A stretch of 64,000 nucleotides of DNA, from positions 2,666,001 to 2,730,000 of the forward strand of contig JALJCQ010000001.1 of NCBI GenBank assembly GCA_023091665.1. The letters run 5' to 3'. Position numbers and translations under genes: made by a program. The notes under the pieces were generated by a model, which saw nothing but the letters and a program-made list of their open reading frames with translations, did no database searches and was not told where the DNA came from. The DNA is from Pythium myriotylum (lineage: Eukaryota > Oomycota > Peronosporomycetes > Pythiales > Pythiaceae). Below are positions 1 to 9,021 of the stretch, in pieces (position 1 is the first letter of the stretch; every line of letters starts with the position of its first letter).

Positions 1-1
1 C

Positions 2-2929
2 GACCACCCAAACCCGAAAGCGCGCGAGCGCGATGAAGCCGCAGCCTCAGAGAAGCCACATGGCCACGGGCGCTTGTCCACACCCAGCGCCTGGCTTCTT
101 GTGGTTGCCTTCGTGCTGTTTCACGCTGCCGTCATCGGCACCATTGGCCATTTCCACACGTGGCTCCCGACTCCGCTTGGGCTTGATGCGCCGCCAGATC
201 AATTCTCTGAGGCGCGCGCTCGTGTTGTGCTGGAGAAAATCATGGACTTTGGGTACCGTCCCGTGGGCTCGGAGGCCAACGACGTGCTCACACCTGCGTA
301 TCTCTTGAGCGAGGTTCGGATGAGAGCCTTTGCGATGGACCAAGAATCCCGAACCCATGGACTGAGCGGGAGTTTCTTGCTGTAGATTGAAAAGATCAAG
401 AACGCTGCCCCTGCCGGCGTGTCCATTGAGGTCGACGTCCAGAAGCCGACTGGTGAGGAGATCGTCAACGTGGAGATATCAGCTCTTTTCATTAAACAAC
501 ATTTCATTGCAGGCGCGTTTGGACTCAAGTTCCTCGCGACGTTTCAAAACATTTACGCCAACGTCACCAACATCGTTGTGCGTGTCGCGAGCACTACTAC
601 GAATGGTGAGGACGTTTTGAAGAACTCGCTCATGATTTCATCCCACTACGATGCCGCGTTCGGTGCCGCCGCGGCCTCCGACGACGGTGTGAACATCGCC
701 ATCATGATGGAGGTCTTGCGGTACTTTGCTATGTATCCGCCGACCCACGGCTCTTTGATCTTCAACTTCAACGGTGCTGAGGAAACGATCCTACAAGCAG
801 CTCACGGCTTCATCACGCAGCACAAGTGGACGAAAAACATCCGCGCATTCATCAACCTCGAAGCAGCCGGCGCCGGAGGTCGCGAGCTGCTTTTTCAGAC
901 GAGCAGTGATGAGCTTGCACTCGCCTACACAGAAGGGGCCAAGTATCCTCACGCAAGCATTGTCGGCCAAGAGGTTTTCCAGACGGGAGTGATCCCGTCC
1001 GACACGGACTTTCGTGTCTATCGAGACTTCGGTGCGATCGCCGGCATGGACTTTGCGTACATTGCGAATGGATACGTGTATCACACGATGCTTGACGACG
1101 TCTCACGCATTCAGCCAGGAGCTGTCCAGCGACTCGGCGACAACGTCATTGGCGTCGTCAAGCGACTCGTCAACGTCCCCGGACGACTCCACAAGATTGC
1201 GTCGACGCCACACAGCTCCAACACGCTTTTCTTCGATGTCGCAGGACAATTTATGGTCTCAATGGGGCGCTCCACGGGCTTCCGCATCTGCAGCGGCGTG
1301 GTGATGTTCGCGTTGGCGTACTTGGTACGGTCTCCTGTGACGATCCGCGAACGTGCGAGTGCACTCTTCCTCATGTGGCAGTGCGTCGGAGCCGCTTTGG
1401 TGGCCAGTCTCGTGACGGCGCTCGTGTTGACTCTGTTTGCCCCGCTGTCGTGGTACACGCAACCCTTCCTCGGCGCCGTGACTTTCCTTGCACCGGCCCT
1501 TGCCGCCATGTGCGACCGAATGGCAGCGTTTCTTCGTCGAAAGACCCACCAGGTATCAAACGCGAAGGTGATCTCCGAGACGTTGTGGCGTGTGGAAGAG
1601 AGTCTCTTCGAGGCCATGCTCCTCACGTGGCTGGCCATTTTGATAGGGCTACTCTGCCAAAATGTCATCTCGTCCTACGTCATGGCAATGTGGGTCGTAT
1701 TCCCGCTGCTAGGCCATCACGTCCGTCGTATGCTCCAACACCTGCGACTGCTTCCTTCGTCGGTGTACGTGGTGGTGGCACTAGCTGCCGCCGTGATTCC
1801 CGTGCTCCACAGCGGCTTCATCCTGGTACTGGCGTTCATGTTCTTCATCCCGCTCATGGGCCGAGCGGGAACCCTCGTTCCGCCCGACGTTGTCGTCGCC
1901 GTTCTCTTTGTGCTCAGTCTTGTGGTGAGTTTTACACAAGCGCACCACCGTATCATGGCCCATTGACACAACTCGTGTTCTACAGGTCATGCTCTCATAC
2001 ACGAGTCGGTTTTTCTGCTTCGTACCTCCCAAGACGCTCCGCACCTTCCGCAACATTCTGATCGCAGTCTCAGCCGTCGCGATCATTCTCTCGACGCTCA
2101 TGTGAGTAAGCAAGTTCCTTCGCCACGCTGCTGCCACTAATGGCGTAATGCACGTGCACAGGAATCCGTACTCGGAGATCACGCCCAAGCGGCTTATGGT
2201 GCAGCACGTGCATCGCGAAGTTCGCCTCCCGAACGGCACTGTCACGACGACCGACTCGGGGCTCTGGGTCAACGCTGTGGACTTCCGTGGACTCACGCCC
2301 ATCCGACCGTTCCTAGCCAAGACCCCGTGGAAGGATACTAGTCTCATGGCCCCGCCCAAGCTCTCGTCGACAAGCTCGGTCTCTACGGCGACATGCCCTT
2401 CAGTAAACCTCTCCGCGACTTTCTGCCTGAGCGCCACTCGTGGTACCTGCCTGCCCGAGCGCCCACGTTCACCGAGACCGAGGCCATGCCCGACCTCGAG
2501 GTCGTGTCGTCCTCGTACGACGCGAGCACCGACCGTCGCACAGTGCACTTGCTCTTGACAGGCCCAGCCCATCTCGGCATATTCGTCGACGCGACGTCCA
2601 CCAAGCTCACGTCCTGGTAGGTTGCGTGAATGCCCGCTGAGTTGACAGATGGCATGTCTCTTGACGTCGCATGTAGGTCCCTCGGAGACGGCGTGAGCGC
2701 CCCGGCGCCGCATAAGAACGGCACGTACATTCTCCAGTTCGCGACGGGCACGCCGCCGGCCGCGTTCCATTTTTGGATCGAGGCCGAGAGTGTGGGGCCC
2801 ATCGAGGTCGGCGTCGTGGGCCACCACCTGCAGAAGCAGACCAACGAGCTCACGGCGCTGCGGGAAGCTCTGCCGCCATGGACGAACACAGTCGAGTTCG
2901 TCTCGACCTGGAGCACACGATGGATCTGA
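2..2929 (+). CDS. ERMP1/FXNA-like M28 family ER metallopeptidase (5' partial, apparent frameshift)
   Basis: This is a membrane-bound zinc aminopeptidase of the Fxna/ERMP1 type. Its reading frame is already open at base 2, so the start lies outside the window. Exons read as 2-313, 386-452, 513-1924, 1986-2101, 2162-2616 and 2677-2929. A transmembrane segment near the N-terminus (LLVVAFVLFHAAVIG) precedes the peptidase domain. The M28 zinc and catalytic residues are present: SSHYDA (His), SDDGV (Asp), GAEE (Glu pair), NLEAAG (Glu) and YHTMLDD (His). Hydrophobic helices follow from about 1260 to 2100. The C-terminal lumenal domain changes frame between 2342 and about 2380: codons before this are in frame 0 and the clearly homologous continuation (GLYGDMPFSKP, RHSWYLPA) is in frame 2. 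The frame-2 stop at 2339-2341 excludes an earlier switch. It is either a sequence error or a damaged allele. Confidence 0.88.
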
Positions 2930-5156
2930 TGAGGAGCAACAGTACGCGGAGGAAAATCGAAGGAGTCTGTGAGACAACATACCCGCTAGTAGATGCTCGG
3001 ATGACTAGTACTCATCTTCCTCGATCACTGTAAACTCAGTTACCTCTTAAATCGGATCGTGTCAAGCGGTTTTAAGAGAGGCATGACGCCGGAACAGGCT
3101 GAATCTTGAAGTAAGTTACATTCCACAAAGTCGGCGCCCCTCCATCCTCCTCCTCCTCCTCCTCCCGCGGCCTCGGCCGCAGCGCCTCGCGCGTGGAAAG
3201 AAGCGCGCGCTGCTTGCGCAAATGGCCATCTCCACGCGCCGATCTCGCATCCCCGCGCTTCCTTGCGCCTTCTCCGGCGATCGGGCGACGCGCGGGTTTG
3301 ACAACTTCAGACGTTCGATATTTCCGTCCGCGGGAGGAATCATTGAGCTGCTTGCGTGAGTCTGATCTCCCAGAGCAGACACGATCCTCCGGATGTACGG
3401 TACGTACGTGCGTTTGTACCGAGAGTATGTACACACGCCACGAAGCGAACGGTCTGATCGGAGTGAGAACGAAAAGAAAGCCGGGTTTCTTTATTTTTGT
3501 GTGTGTGGTGGCGTTCTCGAAAAAGCGTCAGCGCCGTCCGGAGAAATCGAACCCCCGACGAGAAAACGACTTCGCGATGCCGGTGCTTTGGCGTCGGGGG
3601 CACGTGGCTTCCAACGTGGGAAGACCGATGCCACTGTCAATTGCGACGTGGTCAACTTCTCACCCACAGAGGATGGTATGTACCCAAATCCGTAACGGCC
3701 GCTCGGATGGATGCGGGAGCAGGCTTTCCGCAATGAAGAAAAAAAAGGAACGATTCATTTTCTTGCTTCAGTTCTCCGGATTCCCCGGAGAAACGAAGAT
3801 TTGAAGCGTTAGTTATTTTTTCTTTCTTTCTCTCTCCCTCCGCCTTTTGGCAACGAGTCGTGAGAGGACCGGAAAAAGGGGAAGTGCTGACGCACCTGCA
3901 AACGCGTGGTGACCCACTCGCGGATCTTCAATGTGGATTGACGCCACCCTCCACTGGGACCATCTGGCGCTCTCTTCGAACACGCGTCCAGTCCATCCTC
4001 GGCGGCGTCCAAGTTCTCCAAGGTTCAGTCATCTCACTCCCCGTGTTGGACAACAAAACAAAACACAAAACCCTCGAGTGTCCTTTTCCAAAAACAAACA
4101 AAAAACTCGCTTCTGGTCTGTAGCGGAGTCTCTGGTCTGCCGTGTCGGCTGTCTCCGGTCTGCTGTGTCGGCTGTCTCCAGCTGTATTCGTCGTGAGCAA
4201 ACTCTCCGACAAAACCGTCGAACCTCGCGACTTCCGTGGCGTGGTCTTTCTCTGCCCCAGGCACAGACGCGAAAAGTGTTCGATATTTTCTTCACAAGTG
4301 ATGATGCGGCGCTTGGGACTGCGCACGGGTGCCCCATCCGACCAAACATGGGTTCTGGGTCTGAGTCTTTTCATCGGCGCAGTTATTTTCGCTCACTCAG
4401 AGAGCTCGCCCCCCAACCAACTGGCGGTGTCCGAGATCGTTTTTGTGTGCTCGAGTGCCAACGCCGCCGACGCGCTCCGCTGCGATTGGGTCGTCGCATT
4501 CGTCGCTCCGATCCCATCGCTTCCTGCTTCCCATTGTCGCCGACAAGTCTCACGACGGCCCATCGTCAGGCCATACAGTACCGTATCGACGGCCCGTGCT
4601 TGCGGAACGAGATCCCCGAGATCTTGGCTTCCAACGTTGGAAGGGGAACGCCCCAAGGGAACCAACCACAGCGTGTCCCACAGTCGACGACAAGGGAAAG
4701 GCCGGGCCGGCCGGGCATAGCGTAATCCCAGTGTGACGAAGCGCGCGCAGGTGAGGAGGGTGCAGAACACGAAGTGACTGGCGCTGTCAAAGACAAAGAG
4801 AGCGAAGAACGACACGCCCGACGGAGAGGAGCCGATCCAGAGACTCGCGAAAAAGCTCCATATTTTGTGTTTTGTTCTCTTCTCCGGACCCGGCGCCGTT
4901 CGGGTCCTTCGTTCGGTGCCCCCGTCGACCATCGCGAGCGAGAAAACGCTCCACAGTCCTCTGGGCTCACCGTTTCGCGTGTGTGTTTTCCCTCTTCGCG
5001 GCGACAGTTGGTTTTTTTCCATCTCGTGCACCGACCTCCACGAGCTCTTTTGTTCCCGCGTCGGAAACAAAAAAAAACAAACCAAACAAAAAGAAAAGCG
5101 ACACTCGGCGTTCTTTGTTCCGGCCCACCCCCCTCCATCTTCCCCCCTCCGCCAAT
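2930..5156. other. gene-poor intergenic stretch
   Basis: No open frame here of any length resembles a protein family. The region holds a (CCT)n tract at about 3145-3170, T-rich and A-rich runs (about 3485, 3735, 3815, 5068), an imperfect 23-nt tandem duplication at about 4136-4182 (GTCTGCYGTGTCGGCTGTCTCC unit) and a short dispersed motif, GGCTTCCAACGTKGGAAG, at about 3604 and 4625. The last few hundred bases presumably carry the promoter of the following plus-strand gene. Confidence 0.5.
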
Positions 5157-6059
5157 ATGGACACCCGCCGCCCGAGCGTCACGCTGCGCCCTCCGCTCGG
5201 CGCCGCGCGCCCCAAGACGCTCAAGCGCACCATCTCCAAGTGCGGGCTCGACGCCTCGGCCTCGGCCAACGACCTCCTCGCCTTCAAGAAGCTCGCGCCG
5301 CTCCAGGAGCCGGCCGGCGCGCTCCACAGCCACAGCCACAGCCACCACCACCACCACCCTCACGCCTTCCGCGACGACGGCGAGCCCGTGCTGCTGCCGC
5401 GCGACGACCTCGCGCCGCGCGGCTACTACGCCGCGTCGCCGTCGCCGCCGCTCGCGCTCTACGGCGACCACTCGCCCGACTCGACCGTCTCGTTCGCGTC
5501 GACCTCGAGCGGCTCCTACTCGCCCTGCTCGCTGCCGCGCAACAACTCGCTCTCGAGCGTCGCGCTCCAAGACCGCGAGTACCTCTCGGCCGCCAACCTC
5601 CACGCCGTCGTGGTCTCGTACCTCGACGAAATGTTCCAGTACTACGAGCTCGTCAAGGGCTTCACGTTCGGCCGCGTGAGCGAGATGGTGCGGTCGGTGC
5701 CTTTCGCGTTCCGGTACATCCAGGGGCTCGTGAAGAACCGCCTCGGCATCTCCTGGCACCTCGTCACGTCCTTTGTGCAGTACCTCGTGGCGTTCATCGG
5801 CGACGAGGATCTCCACGAGGCCAGCGTCCACGAGTTCGCCGACTTCCTGCGCAGCATCCAGGACAAACTCTACGAGAACATGCCCCCGGGCAACATCTTC
5901 CTCAACCTCTTGGAGTTTTTCCAGAGCGTGCTGCTCAAGTTCAAAAAGTACCTCATCGCCCAGTGGCTCGCCGTGCGCCGCATCCAGTACCCGTGCGAGT
6001 TCGGCAAAAAGTCCGACACGCTCTTCCTCTGCATGGAGTGCCACCGCGAGCACTGGTGA
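5157..6059 (+). CDS. hypothetical protein, 301 aa, with conserved-looking helical C-terminal half
   Basis: I do not recognise the family. The ATG at 5157 is the first that gives a compact start (MDTRRPSVTL). The frame is open further upstream, but through low-complexity UTR-like sequence. Residues 1-140 are disordered and Ser/Pro-rich with a His-rich run (HSHSHSHHHHHPH). Residues 145-301 look folded and helical, with aromatic residues (YLDEMFQYYELVKG, WHLVTSFVQYLVAFIG, LLEFFQSVLLKFKKYLIAQW). The C-terminus ends with LFLCMECHREHW, which contains a CxxCH motif; in a eukaryotic soluble protein this is more likely a structural or metal site than a haem site. It is a single exon with very high GC3. 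It is probably a real gene, possibly lineage-restricted. Confidence 0.65.
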   Translation: MDTRRPSVTLRPPLGAARPKTLKRTISKCGLDASASANDLLAFKKLAPLQEPAGALHSHSHSHHHHHPHAFRDDGEPVLLPRDDLAPRGYYAASPSPPLALYGDHSPDSTVSFASTSSGSYSPCSLPRNNSLSSVALQDREYLSAANLHAVVVSYLDEMFQYYELVKGFTFGRVSEMVRSVPFAFRYIQGLVKNRLGISWHLVTSFVQYLVAFIGDEDLHEASVHEFADFLRSIQDKLYENMPPGNIFLNLLEFFQSVLLKFKKYLIAQWLAVRRIQYPCEFGKKSDTLFLCMECHREHW

Positions 6060-6228
6060 CGAGCTCGGTCGCCCAATAGTTTTCTCTGCCTCTTCTTCTT
6101 CTTCTGCTTCTCGCTCCGAGCCGTCTCCAGTAGGTAAGAGACGCGCCACGACCCCCACGGCGGTGTCGAGAAGAGCAGGACACGTCGCCATCTCCACTGC
6201 TCACGCTCGTCTCGATCTTTCATAGTTT

Positions 6229-7263
6229 TTAATTTATTCCGTTTCCTACGGGTGGGAAGTATGCGTTGGGCTCTCGCTGGTCTTCTAGATACGCTTGGTA
6301 CTCGCTCAGCACGTGGTCGAAGAACTCGCACGGTGAGACGTACCGCCGCGCGCACTCGACGACTCGCAGCGCCAGAGCGTACGACAACTGGAGCTCACGC
6401 ATGAGCAGCGCGACGCACACGACGATCGACGCCCGCGAGCCCGTCTCGCAGCAGAGCAGCACGCCGTCGAACTCGTCGACGTACTCGACGTCGTGGACAC
6501 GCAGCGCCGCGAGCTCGTCGCACTGATTCTGCCGTAGATCCGCGAGAAGCGCCTGCACGTAGAAACTCACGGCGTCGAGAGACTGGGACATGCCGCGCGG
6601 CAGCGTCTTGTCTCGCCGTCGGACGAGGAACTCCATGTGCCCGAGCTCGAACAAGACGATGCGGTGATGCTGGATGCCGTGATCGTCTGGCTGGCTCGTC
6701 TGAATGAGCGGGCTCACCTCCCCATCCTTGGGCTCTCTCGCGTGCTGAGCTCCGTGGAGATAATCGTCGTCGTTGTCGATCGCCGTCGCGTCACACGTGA
6801 CGACGTGGCGGATACGTCGAGCTCGAAGGAGCGCTTGGTTGGCCGGCTTGAGCGTCACGTCGGAGCCGAGCCAGAGTCCCGGCATGACGATGACCAGGTC
6901 GCTCGCCAGCGCCGTCGCCTTGTCTCGTCGAGGACTCCACCACCGCTCGAGGGCCTCGCTCGCGCCTGGCCATGCTGGCAGGTACTTGGAAATGGAGCTC
7001 CTCACCATCTCCAGCACGTCCACGGACGTCATCGACTCGCACGTGAGCAGGTCGTGGAGATTCGTGAGCTCGGTCTCAAACTCGTCCCGCAAAAAGCGCT
7101 CGTCCTCGGTCTCTTCGATCGCGCCACGACGACGGAGCGTCTCGCGTTGCTCATAGAGTCGCCAGAGACCGATGAAGAGCCGTAAACACTCCATGTGGAC
7201 CACCAGGAACTGCTCCTCCATGAGCTCGAGCACCCCCATCGTCGGCATGGCGTCGTCGTCCAT
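6229..7263 (-). CDS. dual-specificity-phosphatase-like protein, 344 aa, degenerate active site
   Basis: The central and C-terminal part has the pattern of a DSP/tyrosine phosphatase fold: a strand and turn (VIVMPGLWLGSDVT) near residue 125, a strand RIRHVVTCD, and a P-loop region GVLLCCETGSRAS near residue 280 followed by the usual amphipathic helix (VALLMRELQLSYALALRVVECARR). The signature expected is HCxxGxxR. Here the His is Leu, and the spacing puts only the first Cys five residues before the Arg, with the Gly displaced. Phosphatase activity is therefore doubtful. The N-terminal 110 residues are helical and unassigned. It is a single-exon gene facing away from the upstream 301-aa gene. 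The family call is inferred from motif layout only. Confidence 0.6.
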   Translation of the reverse strand: MDDDAMPTMGVLELMEEQFLVVHMECLRLFIGLWRLYEQRETLRRRGAIEETEDERFLRDEFETELTNLHDLLTCESMTSVDVLEMVRSSISKYLPAWPGASEALERWWSPRRDKATALASDLVIVMPGLWLGSDVTLKPANQALLRARRIRHVVTCDATAIDNDDDYLHGAQHAREPKDGEVSPLIQTSQPDDHGIQHHRIVLFELGHMEFLVRRRDKTLPRGMSQSLDAVSFYVQALLADLRQNQCDELAALRVHDVEYVDEFDGVLLCCETGSRASIVVCVALLMRELQLSYALALRVVECARRYVSPCEFFDHVLSEYQAYLEDQREPNAYFPPVGNGIN

Positions 7264-7387
7264 GGCAAGCGAATCTTGGGCACGTGTCTCTTCAAGATCT
7301 CAGGATCTCGACGGCGGTATACAATCTTCTAAAATGGTGCACAACAGTACGCTCGACAGAATGTAGCCATGTGTGGAATGTAGCTGC

Positions 7388-8878
7388 TCAGTAGTTCAAG
7401 TACGCTGGCACGCGTGCTCCCTTGACGACGAGGTAGCTGCGGTACTCGCGCGCGATGTATGCTTGTGGGATCTCCTGCTGCAGCACGGCTGCTCGCTGCG
7501 TGATGGCGTCCGGTGCCGAGGTCGTGTCGAGGCGACTCGGGGCTCCCGAGGTCGATGGTGGCGTGGAAGGAGGTGGCAACGCCCGGGGAGATCGCACTGA
7601 CTGAGATCTACTCGGCAAGCTGCAGGAAAGCAACGGCGGTCGCATCAGAGATGTGCGAGGAGACGCCACTGGAGATGGCGTGCGAAGCAGACTCGGCCAT
7701 GCGTGGGGAGGCGTGGGCTGGAGCACCGCGCTGTCCTTGTCGTGGCGCTGGTTCGGACTCTCACGCTCACAAACGTGACGTTCTACTGGAGTCTGCTGGT
7801 CGTCTGGGTACGCCTCACGGAGTGCCTGTTGCTCGGTTCGGTGCAGCGACCACCACTCGCTTCGAGGAACGTACCACGATCCGTAATGGGCTTTCTTGAC
7901 TCGCCGAGCGCGAGGACTCTGGAGGTCCTGCAGTCGAGGGCTCTGACTGATGGGGTCCTGGCTGCCTTTCGTTTGACGCGACTTCTGTGCTCGCTTGTTT
8001 ACTGGTGAGAGTGTCTTCGCGCTGAGATGATGATGGGACTGCTCTCCCTCGGAAACGGGGAAGAGTGAGCTCAGAGGATCACGGGGCGACTGGCCGATAT
8101 TGTGTTGTTCCCCATCGCGACCTCGCAGCAGCGCGGACGGCAGATCCAAGGCCAAGCGTACTCGATCTGACTTTTGCCACTGGATCTGAAGATCGTTCGT
8201 GCGAAGATCCAAGTCGGTTGGCTGGGAGCCTGCGAGCCGACGACGATGGCGCTCACGGATGAACCGCAGCTCAGGGATGTCGTCGACGCCGTCCTGGACC
8301 TCGTCATCGTCGCAATTCACCCAATCCAGGGACGTATTCGCCCAGTCGTCGTTAGCGTCGTCATCTTGAGTACCCAATGCTGACAGCCGTCGCTGAGGGA
8401 GCAGTTCCACATCCGAAGGTTTCATCTTCGCTGATAACACCGACGCTCGCCGCATCGTCGGAGAGGCTTCAGGAGACGATGGTTTCTGGCGAGGGTGTTG
8501 CCTCTGGCTGGTGAAGCGCTTGACGGGGACGAGAGCCATGTCTTCCATCTCGGCCATGACCCTGTCCAGCAAAGCCTGACGCTGGGTCTCTCCCAGGAGA
8601 TCGTACAGAACCCGTTGGTCGTGCAGTTCAGCCGCCTCTTGGCTCGCGCGAAGCCGCGCCTGTTCCTTGCGAAGCTCTTCACGTGCTTGTGCATTGTCGT
8701 ACACGCCTGATAGTTTCGGTTGTGCTCGCAGGTTCGGGTCATGAAATGGGGTCTGCTGCGATGGCTGTGGCGGGAGGAACCTCCACTGCACGTCGACACA
8801 AGCTGCTGGATGCAGCGGTGACCTTGGTGTCGGTCGATGAGGACCAGGCCGTGCCCGAGGTGAGAATGGTGCTGCCAT
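7388..8878 (-). CDS. hypothetical disordered protein, 496 aa, with a HYGSWYVPRSEWW motif
   Basis: Start chosen at 8878 (MAAPFSPRAR), because the open frame upstream of it begins only with a TTG codon. The protein is rich in Ser, Pro, Arg and Gln, with a helical stretch at about residues 60-110 (NAQAREELRKEQARLRASQEA) and an acidic patch (DDDANDDWANTSLDW). Around residue 330 there is HYGSWYVPRSEWW. This resembles, from memory only, the GAWYL-W core shared by the animal FAM47 family. The C-terminus is compact (IPQAYIAREYRSYLVVKGARVP). The ATG lies 143 nt from that of the divergent plus-strand gene, so the two probably share a promoter region. Function unknown. Confidence 0.6.
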   Translation of the reverse strand: MAAPFSPRARPGPHRPTPRSPLHPAACVDVQWRFLPPQPSQQTPFHDPNLRAQPKLSGVYDNAQAREELRKEQARLRASQEAAELHDQRVLYDLLGETQRQALLDRVMAEMEDMALVPVKRFTSQRQHPRQKPSSPEASPTMRRASVLSAKMKPSDVELLPQRRLSALGTQDDDANDDWANTSLDWVNCDDDEVQDGVDDIPELRFIRERHRRRLAGSQPTDLDLRTNDLQIQWQKSDRVRLALDLPSALLRGRDGEQHNIGQSPRDPLSSLFPVSEGEQSHHHLSAKTLSPVNKRAQKSRQTKGSQDPISQSPRLQDLQSPRARRVKKAHYGSWYVPRSEWWSLHRTEQQALREAYPDDQQTPVERHVCERESPNQRHDKDSAVLQPTPPHAWPSLLRTPSPVASPRTSLMRPPLLSCSLPSRSQSVRSPRALPPPSTPPSTSGAPSRLDTTSAPDAITQRAAVLQQEIPQAYIAREYRSYLVVKGARVPAYLNY

Positions 8879-9021
8879 TTCCGCGAGCACCACCGAACAG
8901 AGACAGCATACAGGCTCAAACAAGGCTGTTCATCTAATTATACAACGTCGCTGTAGTCTCGGAAGTTCATGCTAGGGACAAGACGAACGGGAGCTTCATC
9001 GCGCCAACGGAGTCAAGACGG

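Noticed and set aside
3500..3600. Possible minus-strand tRNA (GGGGTTCGATT-like T-loop near 3545-3565)
   Set aside because: No matching acceptor stem, D-arm or anticodon arm could be drawn around it.
3931..4725. 264-aa plus-strand open frame in the gene-poor stretch
   Set aside because: Composition is not protein-like, no family resemblance, and it overlaps equally long frames on the other strand.
4566..6197. 543-aa minus-strand open frame across the 301-aa gene
   Set aside because: It is the antisense shadow of the GC-rich plus-strand gene, with Glu/Arg/Val-biased composition.
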